A stretch of 64,000 bases of DNA, taken from Phycisphaerae bacterium (lineage in GTDB: Bacteria > Planctomycetota > Phycisphaerae > UBA1845 > Fen-1342). Below are positions 44,823-54,081 of the stretch, in pieces (position 1 is the first letter of the stretch; each line of letters begins with the position of its first letter). The DNA lies in NCBI GenBank assembly GCA_022072445.1, contig JAJVHV010000010.1:154407-218406 (forward strand). The letters are read 5' to 3'. A program made the position numbers and the translations under genes. The notes below the pieces were generated by a model. That model was given only the letters and a program-made list of their open reading frames with translations, had not been told where the DNA came from and searched no databases.

Positions 44823-44932
44823 GCCGCGCCGCGCCAGCCGCCGGCCGCGTGCACTTTTTTGACGCCCGCAGCGACACGCCGCTACACTTCCCGCTCGTCT
44901 GCCTCCGATAGGGGCGGCGGGAGACTTGAATC

Positions 44933-46777
44933 GTGCCCATTGCATACAACCAACGGACGTGTTACTGCGGGCAGGTCGGCCCGCATCAGGCCGGCCAAAG
45001 CGTCATCGTCGCCGGCTGGGTGCACAACCGCCGCGATCACGGCGGCATGGTGTTCATCGACCTGCGCGACCGCGAGGGGCTGGTGCAGCTCAAATTCAAC
45101 CCCGAGACCGACCCGAAGGCACACGAGACGGCCGGCAAGCTGCGCAGCGAGTTCTGCGTGTGCGTGCGCGGAGACGTGGCGTTGCGTCCGCAGAGCATGA
45201 TCAACCCGAAGATGCGCACCGGCACGGTTGAGATCAACGTGCACGAGATCGACATTCTGAGCGCGTCGGAGACGCCGCGCTTCATGGTCGAGGACGAGAT
45301 CAACGTCAACGACGAGCTGCGGCTGGAGTACCGCTTTCTCGATCTGCGCCGCCCGACGATGCAGAAGTCGCTGATCACGCGGCACCGTGCGGTGAAGATC
45401 ATCCGCGATTACTTCAACGACCAGGGCTTCATCGAGATCGAAACGCCGTTCCTGACCAAAAGCACGCCCGAGGGCGCCCGCGACTTTCTTGTGCCCAGCC
45501 GCAAGCAGCCCGGCATGTTCTACGCGCTGCCGCAGAGCCCGCAGCTCTTCAAGCAGCTCCTGATGATGAGCGGCTTTGACAAGTACATGCAGATCGTCCG
45601 CTGCTTCCGCGACGAGGACAGCCGCAAGGACCGTCAGCCCGAGTTCACGCAGCTCGACGTCGAGATGTCGTTCGTGCAGGTCGACGACGTGCTCAACGTC
45701 GCCGAAGGCTACCTGGTGCGCGTCTGGAAAGAGATCCTCGGCGTCGACGTGCCGCGGCCGTTCGTGCGGATGTCCTACCAGAACGCCATGGACGACTACG
45801 GCATCGACCGGCCCGACACGCGCTACGACCTGCGCATCAAAGACGTGACGGCCGTCTGCCGCAAGACCGAATTCAAGATCTTCACCGGCGCCATCGAAAA
45901 GGGTGGCGTGGTGCGCTGCATCCGCGTGCCGGGCGGCGCCGACATGTCTCAGAACGAGATCGAGAAGGCCGACAACAGCCTGCAGAACATCCTGAAGGGA
46001 ATCGGCGCCGGCGGATTGCCGTACGTGAAAGTCGATGTAGCCCAGCCGCCCTCGGCTGGGAGTTCACAGCCGGGGGCGGCTGTGCCATACGCCCTCAAGA
46101 CCGGCGTCGCGAAGTTCTTTTCTCCCGAACTCACCGCCGAGCTGTGCGCCGCGACCGGCGCGCAGGCCGGAGACGCGCTCTTCTTTGCCGCCGATACGAT
46201 CGACAATGTCTGCAAATACCTCGCGCGATTGCGCGAGGAAGTCGCGCGGCGGCGCAACCTGATCCCGGCGGGCCTGTGGAACTTCCTGTGGGTGATCGAC
46301 TTCCCGCTGCTCGAGCACCACGCCGAAGACAATCGCTATTACGCCGTGCACCACCCGTTCACGTCGCCGATGGATGAAGACGTGCACCTGCTCGAGAGCG
46401 ACCCGCTCAAGGCCCGCGCCAAGGCGTATGACGTCGTCGTCAACGGCGTCGAGCTGGCCGGCGGGAGCATCCGCATCCACCGCGCCGACGTGCAGAGCAA
46501 GATCTTCAAACTTCTCAGCCTCACGCCCGAGGAAGCCGAGCTGAAGTTCGGCTTCCTGCTCAAGGCCCTGCGGCACGGCCCGCCGCCGCACGGCGGTTTC
46601 GCGATGGGTGTGGATCGTCTGGTGATGCTGCTGTGCGGGCTGGACAGCTTGCAGGACACGTTCAGCTTCCCGAAGACGGCGGAGGGCTACTGCCCGATGA
46701 CCGTGGCGCCCAGCCCGGTGGATCAGAAGCAGCTCGACGAGCTGTCGATTCGTCTGGCGCCCAGCGTCAAGAAATAG
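44933..46777 (+). CDS. aspS: Aspartyl-tRNA synthetase with an in-frame repeat insertion
   Basis: 614 residues from GTG at 44933 with GGGAG upstream. OB-fold anticodon domain (1-105), class IIb core with FRDEDSRKDRQPEFTQLD and a bacterial GAD domain (about 290-410). Charges tRNA-Asp, possibly also tRNA-Asn. In the GAD domain, after GLPYVKVD, about 18 residues (AQPPSAGSSQPGAAVP, about 370-386) correspond to two adjacent DNA hairpins of the GCAGCCG family and are not part of the usual fold. The reading frame stays open. Confidence 0.95.
   Translation: MPIAYNQRTCYCGQVGPHQAGQSVIVAGWVHNRRDHGGMVFIDLRDREGLVQLKFNPETDPKAHETAGKLRSEFCVCVRGDVALRPQSMINPKMRTGTVEINVHEIDILSASETPRFMVEDEINVNDELRLEYRFLDLRRPTMQKSLITRHRAVKIIRDYFNDQGFIEIETPFLTKSTPEGARDFLVPSRKQPGMFYALPQSPQLFKQLLMMSGFDKYMQIVRCFRDEDSRKDRQPEFTQLDVEMSFVQVDDVLNVAEGYLVRVWKEILGVDVPRPFVRMSYQNAMDDYGIDRPDTRYDLRIKDVTAVCRKTEFKIFTGAIEKGGVVRCIRVPGGADMSQNEIEKADNSLQNILKGIGAGGLPYVKVDVAQPPSAGSSQPGAAVPYALKTGVAKFFSPELTAELCAATGAQAGDALFFAADTIDNVCKYLARLREEVARRRNLIPAGLWNFLWVIDFPLLEHHAEDNRYYAVHHPFTSPMDEDVHLLESDPLKARAKAYDVVVNGVELAGGSIRIHRADVQSKIFKLLSLTPEEAELKFGFLLKALRHGPPPHGGFAMGVDRLVMLLCGLDSLQDTFSFPKTAEGYCPMTVAPSPVDQKQLDELSIRLAPSVKK
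46041..46084. repeat. Two adjacent hairpins inside aspS
   Basis: CCCAGCCG / CGGCTGGG around CCCT (46041-46060), then four bases, then CACAGCCG / CGGCTGTG around GGGG (46065-46084). Same family as 28640-28663 and 2484-2552. Encodes the extra residues of AspRS. Confidence 0.9.
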
Positions 46778-46822
46778 CCGCGGTGCGACGCCGGCGGCAT
46801 CGTCGCGGCGCTGGAGTCTGCT

Positions 46823-47662
46823 TTGAAGAGTCTCGTGGCGTGGCTCAAACGACGTCCGAACGATTCGCCCGCGAGAAGCGCGTCGCAAGCCCACGCAACC
46901 GCGCCGCCCAAGCTCACGGCCGCTACCGTCGCGTCGTCCGCGTGCGACCCAGACCCGCTCGTCCTGGTAACCGCCGACGATCCACACCGGCTTCCGCCCG
47001 CGGTCGAGCGCGTGTTTCGCTCGCCGTTTCGCGAGATTCTCGGCGGCGGCTTCGCGCTACAGACGTTGCTCGACCACTTCGACTTCGAGAGCGTGCTGGA
47101 CGTCGGTTGCGGCGGCGGCGTCCACGCCGCGCTGTTCAGCCAGCATGGCAAGCGCGTGACCGCCATCGACTACGGCGGTTCGAAATATTTTCGCGACCAC
47201 CCGGACGCGGCGCAGGTGATCATCGGCGACTTCAACACGCACGTGTGGGAACAGCCCTTCGACTGCCTGTGGTGCTCGCACGTGCTCGAGCATCAGCCGA
47301 ATGTGAACGTGTTCCTGCAGCGCGTGCGGGCGGCGACACGCGTCGGCGGAATTATCGCGTTGACCGTGCCGCCCGCCAAACACGCGATCGTCGGCGGGCA
47401 TCTGACGGTCTGGAATGGGGGCCTGCTGCTCTACAACCTGGCGCTGGCGGGAGTCGATTGCCGCGAAGCCATGATCTGCCGTTACGGCTACAACATCAGC
47501 CTGATCGTTCGTAACGACCCGTTCCCGTCGGTCGACCTGGTGTACGACAGCGGCGACGTCGATCGGCTGAGCGCGCATCTGCCACCTGGCTGCAGAGAGG
47601 GATTCGACGGCGACATCTGGGCGCTGAACTGGCCCGGAATCGCCGATTCGCATCGGCTCTGA
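46823..47662 (+). CDS. Class I SAM-dependent methyltransferase
   Basis: 279 residues from TTG, with GGAG 7-8 bases upstream. SAM-binding motif VLDVGCGGGVHAALF (about 91-105), ID after it, and CLWCSHVLEHQPNV. Substrate unknown; similar enzymes often lie in glycan or surface polysaccharide clusters. The first 50 residues are low-complexity. Confidence 0.83.
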   Translation: MKSLVAWLKRRPNDSPARSASQAHATAPPKLTAATVASSACDPDPLVLVTADDPHRLPPAVERVFRSPFREILGGGFALQTLLDHFDFESVLDVGCGGGVHAALFSQHGKRVTAIDYGGSKYFRDHPDAAQVIIGDFNTHVWEQPFDCLWCSHVLEHQPNVNVFLQRVRAATRVGGIIALTVPPAKHAIVGGHLTVWNGGLLLYNLALAGVDCREAMICRYGYNISLIVRNDPFPSVDLVYDSGDVDRLSAHLPPGCREGFDGDIWALNWPGIADSHRL

Positions 47663-47763
47663 CGCGCGCCGGTTCCAGCCGTGGGCGCCCGTGGCGTCGA
47701 CGGACGCGCTGGCGCGACGCGCGGGTGACGAACAGCCGGCTACGTCGTCGGCCGGTGGTCTGT

Positions 47764-47769
47764 TAGAAT
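47764..47769 (+). promoter_or_regulatory. -10-like TAGAAT upstream of the tryptophan dioxygenase gene
   Basis: TAGAAT within TGTTAGAATCC, 9 bases before the ATG. No Shine-Dalgarno in between, so a leaderless start is likely. Confidence 0.45.
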
Positions 47770-47778
47770 CCGACGACG

Positions 47779-48567
47779 ATGGCACTCACGTACGGCGACT
47801 ATCTGAAAATCGACGCGCTGCTGGCGCTGCAGGAGCCGCGCTCGACGCCGCCCGAGCACGACGAGCAGCTCTTCATCATCATCCACCAGACCTACGAGCT
47901 GTGGTTCAAGCTGCTGCTGCACGAGTGCGAAAAGGTCGAGCGCGACTTTTCGGCCGGCGACCTGTATGGCGCCATTCACACGTTCAAGCGCGTCCGGACC
48001 GTGATGAAGACCATGGTCGCGCAGCTCGACATCCTCGAGACCATGACGCCGATGTCGTTCACCAGCTTCCGCGAGCGGCTCGACACGGCCTCGGGCTTCC
48101 AGTCCTACCAGTTCCGCGAGCTGGAGTTCATCCTGGGCTACAAGCGCTCCGACATGAATTTCGCGGCACTCTACGGCGAAGGGTCGGCGGGATTCCGCGC
48201 GCTCCAGCGGCGGATGAATGAGCCAAGCGTGATCGATCACTTCTACGAATTTCTGACGACGCGCGGCGCGTCGATCCCCGTGGAATTGCGGCAGCGCGAC
48301 GTCTCGCGCTCGAACGAGCCGGACGAACGTGTGCAGGATATTCTGCTGGCGCTCTATCGGACCAGGCCCGACCTGGCGATCCTGTTCGAATCGATGACCG
48401 ACTTCGACGAGGGGCTCCAGGAATGGCGCTACCGGCACGTGAAAGTGGTCGAGCGCACCATCGGCAGCAAGCGCGGCACGGGCGGCTCGGAGGGCGTCGA
48501 GTTTCTCAAGCGCTCGCTTTTTCGGCCGGTCTTCCCGGACCTGTGGGCCATCCGGCACAAGCTATGA
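47779..48567 (+). CDS. kynA: Tryptophan 2,3-dioxygenase
   Basis: 262 residues, heme enzyme, first step of the kynurenine pathway (Trp to N-formylkynurenine). Contains HEDEQLFI-like EHDEQLFIIIHQTYELWFK near the N-terminus (substrate and distal-pocket region) and the C-terminal GSKRGTGGSEGVEFL loop of TDO. Starts a probable operon; its stop overlaps the next gene by four bases (ATGA). Confidence 0.94.
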   Translation: MALTYGDYLKIDALLALQEPRSTPPEHDEQLFIIIHQTYELWFKLLLHECEKVERDFSAGDLYGAIHTFKRVRTVMKTMVAQLDILETMTPMSFTSFRERLDTASGFQSYQFRELEFILGYKRSDMNFAALYGEGSAGFRALQRRMNEPSVIDHFYEFLTTRGASIPVELRQRDVSRSNEPDERVQDILLALYRTRPDLAILFESMTDFDEGLQEWRYRHVKVVERTIGSKRGTGGSEGVEFLKRSLFRPVFPDLWAIRHKL

Positions 48568-49181
48568 ACGGACGCGATGAGACGGCCGGCTTCCACGGCG
48601 GTGCGACGTCTGACGAGCGCGCCGGCCGCGCGGGCCCGGCAGGCGAGGGCGGTGGCGAACGGCCACGAGGGAAGCAGGGTTTAGCGCGCCTGCTGCGCGC
48701 CTATGGCCGCGTGACCTCGATCCTCTTGGGCATCGGGCTGCTGGTGGCCGGCGGCACCTGCCAGAGCTATCGCTGGTTTACCACCCCGCGGGCCAGCACC
48801 GATCGTGTCATGGTGCGCATGAGCCTGCGGGCGATCGGGCAGTCGTTCGGCGTCTACCGCGCCGAGCACGGCAACTGGCCGACCCTGGGCGACCTGGTGC
48901 GCCGCGGCGAGCTGTACGCCGAGCCAGCCCGGCAGTTCGCACTTGTGCGGTACACGTCGGAAGCAAAGGCGGACGAGCGGCGCGTGCTCGTGGCGCAGCG
49001 TGCGCCGTGTCGCGCGGTTCGCCGCGGCGAGCCGTGGGGCGGGCCGGGCGAGACCACCGACCGCGACATGCCCGCGGCGCGCTATGTGCTCTACGACGAC
49101 CTGCGCGTCGACGCGATGACCGAAGACGAATTTCAGAAGCAATACGGGAGTCGAATCGAGCTGCTCGATCCGGACCATTAA
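48564..49181 (+). CDS. Single-pass membrane protein, pseudopilin-like
   Basis: 205 residues. A polar N-terminus of about 45 residues, one membrane helix (about 50-67, SILLGIGLLVAGGTCQ) and a small globular part with SFGVYRAEHGNWPTLGDLVRRG, resembling GspG-type pseudopilins but without the canonical prepilin signal. No known family recognised with certainty. It sits between tryptophan dioxygenase and formamidase genes, overlapping the first by four bases, without obvious link to catabolism. Confidence 0.6.
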   Translation: MNGRDETAGFHGGATSDERAGRAGPAGEGGGERPRGKQGLARLLRAYGRVTSILLGIGLLVAGGTCQSYRWFTTPRASTDRVMVRMSLRAIGQSFGVYRAEHGNWPTLGDLVRRGELYAEPARQFALVRYTSEAKADERRVLVAQRAPCRAVRRGEPWGGPGETTDRDMPAARYVLYDDLRVDAMTEDEFQKQYGSRIELLDPDH

Positions 49182-49230
49182 GGTGGTGGATCGGAGGAGC
49201 GTGGGAAAGCGGAAACGTGGAAAAGCGAGA

Positions 49231-49974
49231 ATGGCGCGAACGCAAGCATGTGAGAGAGTGGATACAACCGGCAATCAGCAACCAAACGCGGGCGTCCCAG
49301 CGGGGCCGCCGATCATCGACATCACTCCGCCGATCAGCGCCGCGCTGGGCGTCTGGCCGGGCGACACACCCATGTCGCGCGAAGTGCTGCTCGACATGCG
49401 GCGCGGCGACAACATCACGCTCTCGACGCTGCGGGCGACGGTGCACCTCGGCGCGCACGCCGACGCGCCGAGCCACTACGGCACCGACGCACCGACCATC
49501 GAGCAGCGCAGCCTTGAACCGTACGTCGGCGCATGCCGTGTCGTGCGCATCGCCGCCGGGCGCGGCTCACGCGTGACGCTGGCCCAGTTCGACGCCGCCA
49601 TCGCCGCCGCGCCGCGCGGCGCCTTCCGCGAGCTGCCGCCGCGGATTCTCATCGCGACCGGCACGTTTCCAGATCCACAGAACTGGAATCGCGACTTCGC
49701 GGCGCTGGCCCCAGAGCTGGTGGATGGGTTGCAGGCGCGCGGCGTCCGGCTGATCGGCGTCGACGTGCCGAGTGTCGACCTGTTCGACTCGAAGGATCTG
49801 CCCGCCCATCAGCGATTCCTGAAGCACGACGTGGCGATCCTGGAGGGGCTTGTGCTGCGCGACGTGCCGGCCGGCGACTACGAGCTGATCGCGCTGCCGC
49901 TGCCGCTGGTCGGCTTCGACGCCAGCCCGGTCCGCGCCATCCTGCGGCCGCTCGCGGAGGGCGGCAGCCGATGA
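49231..49974 (+). CDS. kynB: Kynurenine formamidase (cyclase family)
   Basis: Second step of the kynurenine pathway. Metal-binding motif HLGAHADAPSHYG (family HxGTHxDxPxH, here with Ala in place of Thr), and VDVPSVDLFDS later. A start is hard to place: the frame is open back to 49183 and I chose ATG 49231, giving 247 residues, while the conserved domain begins about 49310. The stop overlaps the next start by four bases. Confidence 0.85.
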   Translation: MARTQACERVDTTGNQQPNAGVPAGPPIIDITPPISAALGVWPGDTPMSREVLLDMRRGDNITLSTLRATVHLGAHADAPSHYGTDAPTIEQRSLEPYVGACRVVRIAAGRGSRVTLAQFDAAIAAAPRGAFRELPPRILIATGTFPDPQNWNRDFAALAPELVDGLQARGVRLIGVDVPSVDLFDSKDLPAHQRFLKHDVAILEGLVLRDVPAGDYELIALPLPLVGFDASPVRAILRPLAEGGSR

Positions 49975-51269
49975 GCGACGCACAGATCATTCACGCCGAT
50001 GCCGCGTACGTCGAAAACGAGCTGGTGGAGCACGTGCAGGTCGTCGTGCGCGACGGGCAAATCGCCGACGTGGGCGCCCAGTGCGACGCCGCCAGCGTGC
50101 GCCTGAGCGGGCGGGCGCTGCTGCCCGGCCTGGTTAACGCTCATTCACACGCCTTTCAGGTCGGGCTGCGCGGCCAGGCCGAGTATTACCCGCCCGAAGG
50201 CGGAGATTTCTGGTCATGGCGCGAGGAGATGTACCGGCTCGTCGAGCGCACCGGCGGCGAGGAATTCGAGCGGCTGTGCCGCGCGGCCTTCGAAGAGATG
50301 CTCTCCGCCGGAATCACGACCGTCGGCGAATTCCACTACTTCCATCATGACGCCAACCACCGCGGCTACGCCATGGACGAACGGGTGCGCCGCGCCGCGG
50401 CGGCGGCGGGCATTCGCCTCGTGCTCCTGCAGAGCTATTACGCGACCGGGGCCATCGGACGGCCGCTGGCCGGCGGTCAGCGGCACTTCGACTCGCGGCC
50501 GCTGGACGCCTTCTGGAAGCAGCTCGAAGCCCTGCGGGCAACGCTCGACACACGTCGCGAGCACATCGGTGTCGCACCGCACAGCATCCGCGCCGTCCCG
50601 CCCGACCAGCTCGTCGAGTTGCGGCGGCTCGCCCCGCCCGAAATGCCGTTTCACATTCACGTCGAGGAGCAGACGCGCGAGATCGAGGAGTGCATCGCCG
50701 CATACGGCTCCTCGCCGCTCGAATTCCTCATTCGCAACCGTGTGCCCGGCGCGGGCATGACGGCCGTGCACTGCACTCACTCCCGGCCGGAAGCCATGAG
50801 CCGGTTTCTGGCCGAGGGCGGTCGCGTCTGCGTCTGCCCGCTCACCGAGGGAAACCTGGGCGACGGAATCGCCGATCTCGACACGATCCTCGCCCGGGCC
50901 GGCGGCGCCGTCTGCATCGGCACCGATTCCAACGTCCGAATCGATCTCCTCGAAGAGCTGCGCTGGCTCGAATTCGTGCAGCGCCTGCGCCGGCGGCGGC
51001 GCGGCGCTACGGCCCCGCCCGACGGCCGGCTGGCGCGGCAACTTCTGCGCTGCGCGACCGAAAATGGCGCCGCGGCGCTGGCCGTCGCCACCGGCGCGCT
51101 GCGCGCCGGGCTGGCCGCCGACATGATCACCGTCGACCTATCGGACGCCGACCGCCGCTCCGCGCCGCCCGACGCACTTCTCAACCGTCTGATATTCAGT
51201 GGCTCCGCCGCCGACATTCGCGACGTGATGGTCGCCGGACGCTGGGTGCGCGGTCCGGCGCAGCGCTGA
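49971..51269 (+). CDS. Amidohydrolase, formimidoylglutamate deiminase (HutF)-like
   Basis: 432 residues of the amidohydrolase superfamily with a TIM-barrel metal site: HSHAF (about 60-64), EFHYFHH, HVEEQTREIEEC (His and Glu of the HutF active site), HCTHSRP and GTDSNVRIDLLEELRWLE. HutF removes ammonia from formimidoyl-glutamate in histidine breakdown. No hutH, hutU or hutI is nearby, and it is cotranscribed with kynurenine genes, so its substrate may be different here. Confidence 0.82.
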   Translation: MSDAQIIHADAAYVENELVEHVQVVVRDGQIADVGAQCDAASVRLSGRALLPGLVNAHSHAFQVGLRGQAEYYPPEGGDFWSWREEMYRLVERTGGEEFERLCRAAFEEMLSAGITTVGEFHYFHHDANHRGYAMDERVRRAAAAAGIRLVLLQSYYATGAIGRPLAGGQRHFDSRPLDAFWKQLEALRATLDTRREHIGVAPHSIRAVPPDQLVELRRLAPPEMPFHIHVEEQTREIEECIAAYGSSPLEFLIRNRVPGAGMTAVHCTHSRPEAMSRFLAEGGRVCVCPLTEGNLGDGIADLDTILARAGGAVCIGTDSNVRIDLLEELRWLEFVQRLRRRRRGATAPPDGRLARQLLRCATENGAAALAVATGALRAGLAADMITVDLSDADRRSAPPDALLNRLIFSGSAADIRDVMVAGRWVRGPAQR

Positions 51270-51376
51270 CTCAGGGACGCGGTCCGGCTGGCCGACAAGC
51301 ACAGTGAGATACAGCGCGCCGCCGGTCCGCGTTCGGAGCGCGGCGTGACGGACGATTCCTTGGGGGCGATGAGTTC

Positions 51377-52642
51377 GTGCGGCAGCCCGATCCATGCGCG
51401 GCGAGTCGTGCATTTCCGGACGCGCGGCACCTGCTGCCGCTGCTGGCTGCGTGGGTAGGCTGCGCGCTGCTCTGCGAGCGGGTGGTGTCGGCGTGGCTGC
51501 CCGATGGGCTGATGGTCTTCGTGGCGCCGGCGCAGCGCTCCGCGCTTGAATACGAGGCGCGTCGCGCAGTCTGGGGGATCGTCGCAACTACCGCTCTGGC
51601 AACCGGGCTGGTGGTTGTCGCCGGCCTGGTTCAGATGCGGCGGGTGGCGATGGCGCTGACGCGCGCCGAGCGGGAGCTGTCGGAGGAACTGCGCGCCGCG
51701 CGTCAGCGTGACGAATCGCTGCGGGCGGCGAATCAGCGGCTGGAGCGCGAGGTTCAGGAGCGCCAGGCCGCGCAAGGCGCGCTGGCGGCGGCCGACGATC
51801 GGTTGATCGAGGCTTCGCGGCATGCCGGCATGGCGGAGGTGGCGACCGGCGTGCTGCATAACGTCGGAAACGTTCTCAACAGCGTGACCGTCTCGGCCAA
51901 TCTGCTGATCGAACGTCTGAGCGCGTCGCGCCTGATCGGTCTGGAGCGGGCGATGGAGCTGTTCCGCCAGCACTCGGCAGATCTGACGGCCTACCTGCGC
52001 GACGACTCGCGCGGCCGAAAGTTGCCCGAGTACATGGAAAGAGTCACCCGCCTGCTGGCGCGCGAACAGCGGGAGAATCTTGGCGAGCTCAGCCTGCTGA
52101 CCCGCTACGTCGATCACGTCCGCGAAGTCATCAACATGCAGCAGTCCTACGCGGGCAAGGCCGGCGTCGAAGAAGTCATCCGCGTCGCCGACCTGCTCGA
52201 CGACGCCGTCCGCATGAACGCGGCGTCGCTCCTCGCCCACGGCATCGCCCTGGAGCGCGACGTCGACGCCGACGAGCCGCTGCTGCTCGACAAGCACCGT
52301 CTGCTGCAAGTGCTGGTCAACCTGATCGGAAATGCGAAGTACGCGGTGCTCGAGTTGCGGCCGAGCGGCGGGCGGATCACGCTGCGGGCACGGATCACGG
52401 CAGCGCAGCGGCTGCGGATCGAAGTGACGGACAACGGCGTGGGCATTTCGCGGGAGAACCTGACGCGGATTTTCTCGTGCGGATTCACCACCAAGAAGCA
52501 CGGGCACGGATTCGGCCTGCACAGCGGCGCCCTGGCCGTGCGCGAGATGGGCGGTTCGCTGAGCGTGCACAGCGACGGACCCGGGCGGGGCGCGACGTTT
52601 GCGATCGACCTGCCCGCCAAACGTGTGGAGGCGACAGCGTGA
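51377..52642 (+). CDS. Membrane sensor histidine kinase
   Basis: 421 residues from GTG. Two membrane helices (about 17-37 and 65-87), a coiled coil (about 95-145), then a dimerisation box with H161 in VLHNVGNVLNS (an unusual sequence variant) and the HATPase domain with N-box NLIGNAKYAV, DNGVGI and GHGFGLH. No periplasmic sensor domain of any size. First of four genes overlapping by 4, 17 and 4 bases. Confidence 0.85.
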   Translation: MRQPDPCAASRAFPDARHLLPLLAAWVGCALLCERVVSAWLPDGLMVFVAPAQRSALEYEARRAVWGIVATTALATGLVVVAGLVQMRRVAMALTRAERELSEELRAARQRDESLRAANQRLEREVQERQAAQGALAAADDRLIEASRHAGMAEVATGVLHNVGNVLNSVTVSANLLIERLSASRLIGLERAMELFRQHSADLTAYLRDDSRGRKLPEYMERVTRLLAREQRENLGELSLLTRYVDHVREVINMQQSYAGKAGVEEVIRVADLLDDAVRMNAASLLAHGIALERDVDADEPLLLDKHRLLQVLVNLIGNAKYAVLELRPSGGRITLRARITAAQRLRIEVTDNGVGISRENLTRIFSCGFTTKKHGHGFGLHSGALAVREMGGSLSVHSDGPGRGATFAIDLPAKRVEATA

Positions 52643-54081
52643 GTGAGACGGCGAACCGGCGGATCATCGTCATCGACGACAACGTCGCGATTCACGACGA
52701 CTTTCGGAAGATACTCTGCGGCGACGCACGCGCCGACGCGGAGCTCGACGCGCTCGAAGCGCAGTTGTTCAGCGCGCCGCGTCGCGCCGACGAGCGGCCC
52801 AGCTACGAGCTGGAGTTCGCGACGCAGGGCCAGGAGGGGCTGGAGCGGATTCGGGCGGCGGCCTCGGCCGGGCGGCCGTTCGCCTTGGCGTTCATCGACG
52901 GGCGCATGCCCCCGGGTTGGGATGGAATCGAGACGGCGTCGCGCATCTGGGAAGAGTTCCGCGACCTGCAGATCGTGATCTGCACCGCGTACACCGACCA
53001 CTCCTGGTCGGAAGTCGCCAACCGGCTCGGGAACACCGACAAGCTGCTGATCCTCAAGAAGCCGTTTGAGAACGTGGAGGTGCGGCAACTGGCCGCCTGC
53101 ATGACGCAGAAGTGGACGCTCTCGCGGCAGGCACAGCAGCGCGTCGACGAGCTCGAAGGAATGGTCCGCGAGCGGACGCAGGCGCTCGAAGCGCAGTCGA
53201 CCGGCTTGCAGCGGGCCCTCGACCAGCTTCAGCAGGCCCAGGCGCAGCTCCTGCACGCCGACAAGATGGCGTCGATCGGCCAGCTCGCCGCCGGCGTCGC
53301 GCACGAGATCAACAACCCGATCGGCTTCATCGCCAGCAACCTGACTTCGCTGGGCGAATACGTCGACGACCTCAAACGCGTCTTGTCCGCTTTCGAAGAA
53401 CTCTCCGCCGAGTGCCGCGCCGCCGGCGGCGCGGCGGGCGGCACGCTGGCCAACGTCGAGCGCGTCCGTGGCGAAGTCGATCTCGATTTCATCGTTGGCG
53501 ACGTCTCCAATCTCGTCGAAGAGTCGATCGAAGGTGCCCGGCGCGTCAAGCAGATCGTCGCCGACCTCCGCGACTTCTCGCACGTCGACACGCCCGACGT
53601 CACCACCGAAGACCTCAACGCCCTCATCGACCGCACACTCACCGTCGCGACCAACGAGATCAAGTACCGGGCAAACGTCGTCCGCGAGTACGGCGAGTTG
53701 CCCGCCATCCAGTGCTACGGCGGAAAGCTCGGGCAGGTCGTGCTCAACCTGGTCGTCAACGCCGCGCAGGCCATCGCCGAGCAGGGGACCATCACGATCC
53801 GCACGGGTGCCGCGGGCGGCGAAGTGTGGTTCGAGGTGCAGGACACCGGCTGCGGCATTCCGCCCGAGAACCTGCCGCGCATCTTCGAGCCGTTCTTCAC
53901 CACCAAGGACGTGGGCCGAGGGACCGGACTCGGCCTGCACGTCACGTACGCCATCGTGCAGGCGCATGGCGGGCGAATCGACGTTCGCAGCCGCGTCGGC
54001 GAGGGAACGTGCTTCCGCATCACGCTGCCGACGACGCTCGACGCCGAAAAGCTGGAGTCCACGCATGTTGCCGGACGTTGA
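52639..54081 (+). CDS. Hybrid response regulator-histidine kinase
   Basis: 480 residues. N-terminal receiver domain with D87 as phosphoacceptor (FIDGRMPPG), then a coiled coil (about 160-205) and a classical histidine kinase: H222 in GVAHEINNPIGF, N-box NLVVNAAQAI and GTGLGLHVTYAIV. Receiver first, kinase second, so phosphate from the first kinase can flow in and control its activity. GGAGG 8 bases before the GTG, overlapping the previous stop by four bases. Confidence 0.9.
   Translation: MSETANRRIIVIDDNVAIHDDFRKILCGDARADAELDALEAQLFSAPRRADERPSYELEFATQGQEGLERIRAAASAGRPFALAFIDGRMPPGWDGIETASRIWEEFRDLQIVICTAYTDHSWSEVANRLGNTDKLLILKKPFENVEVRQLAACMTQKWTLSRQAQQRVDELEGMVRERTQALEAQSTGLQRALDQLQQAQAQLLHADKMASIGQLAAGVAHEINNPIGFIASNLTSLGEYVDDLKRVLSAFEELSAECRAAGGAAGGTLANVERVRGEVDLDFIVGDVSNLVEESIEGARRVKQIVADLRDFSHVDTPDVTTEDLNALIDRTLTVATNEIKYRANVVREYGELPAIQCYGGKLGQVVLNLVVNAAQAIAEQGTITIRTGAAGGEVWFEVQDTGCGIPPENLPRIFEPFFTTKDVGRGTGLGLHVTYAIVQAHGGRIDVRSRVGEGTCFRITLPTTLDAEKLESTHVAGR

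Noticed and set aside
44823..44932. Intrinsic terminator after the NahK-like kinase, because of a TTTTTT run near 44860.
   Set aside because: No stable stem directly precedes the T-run.
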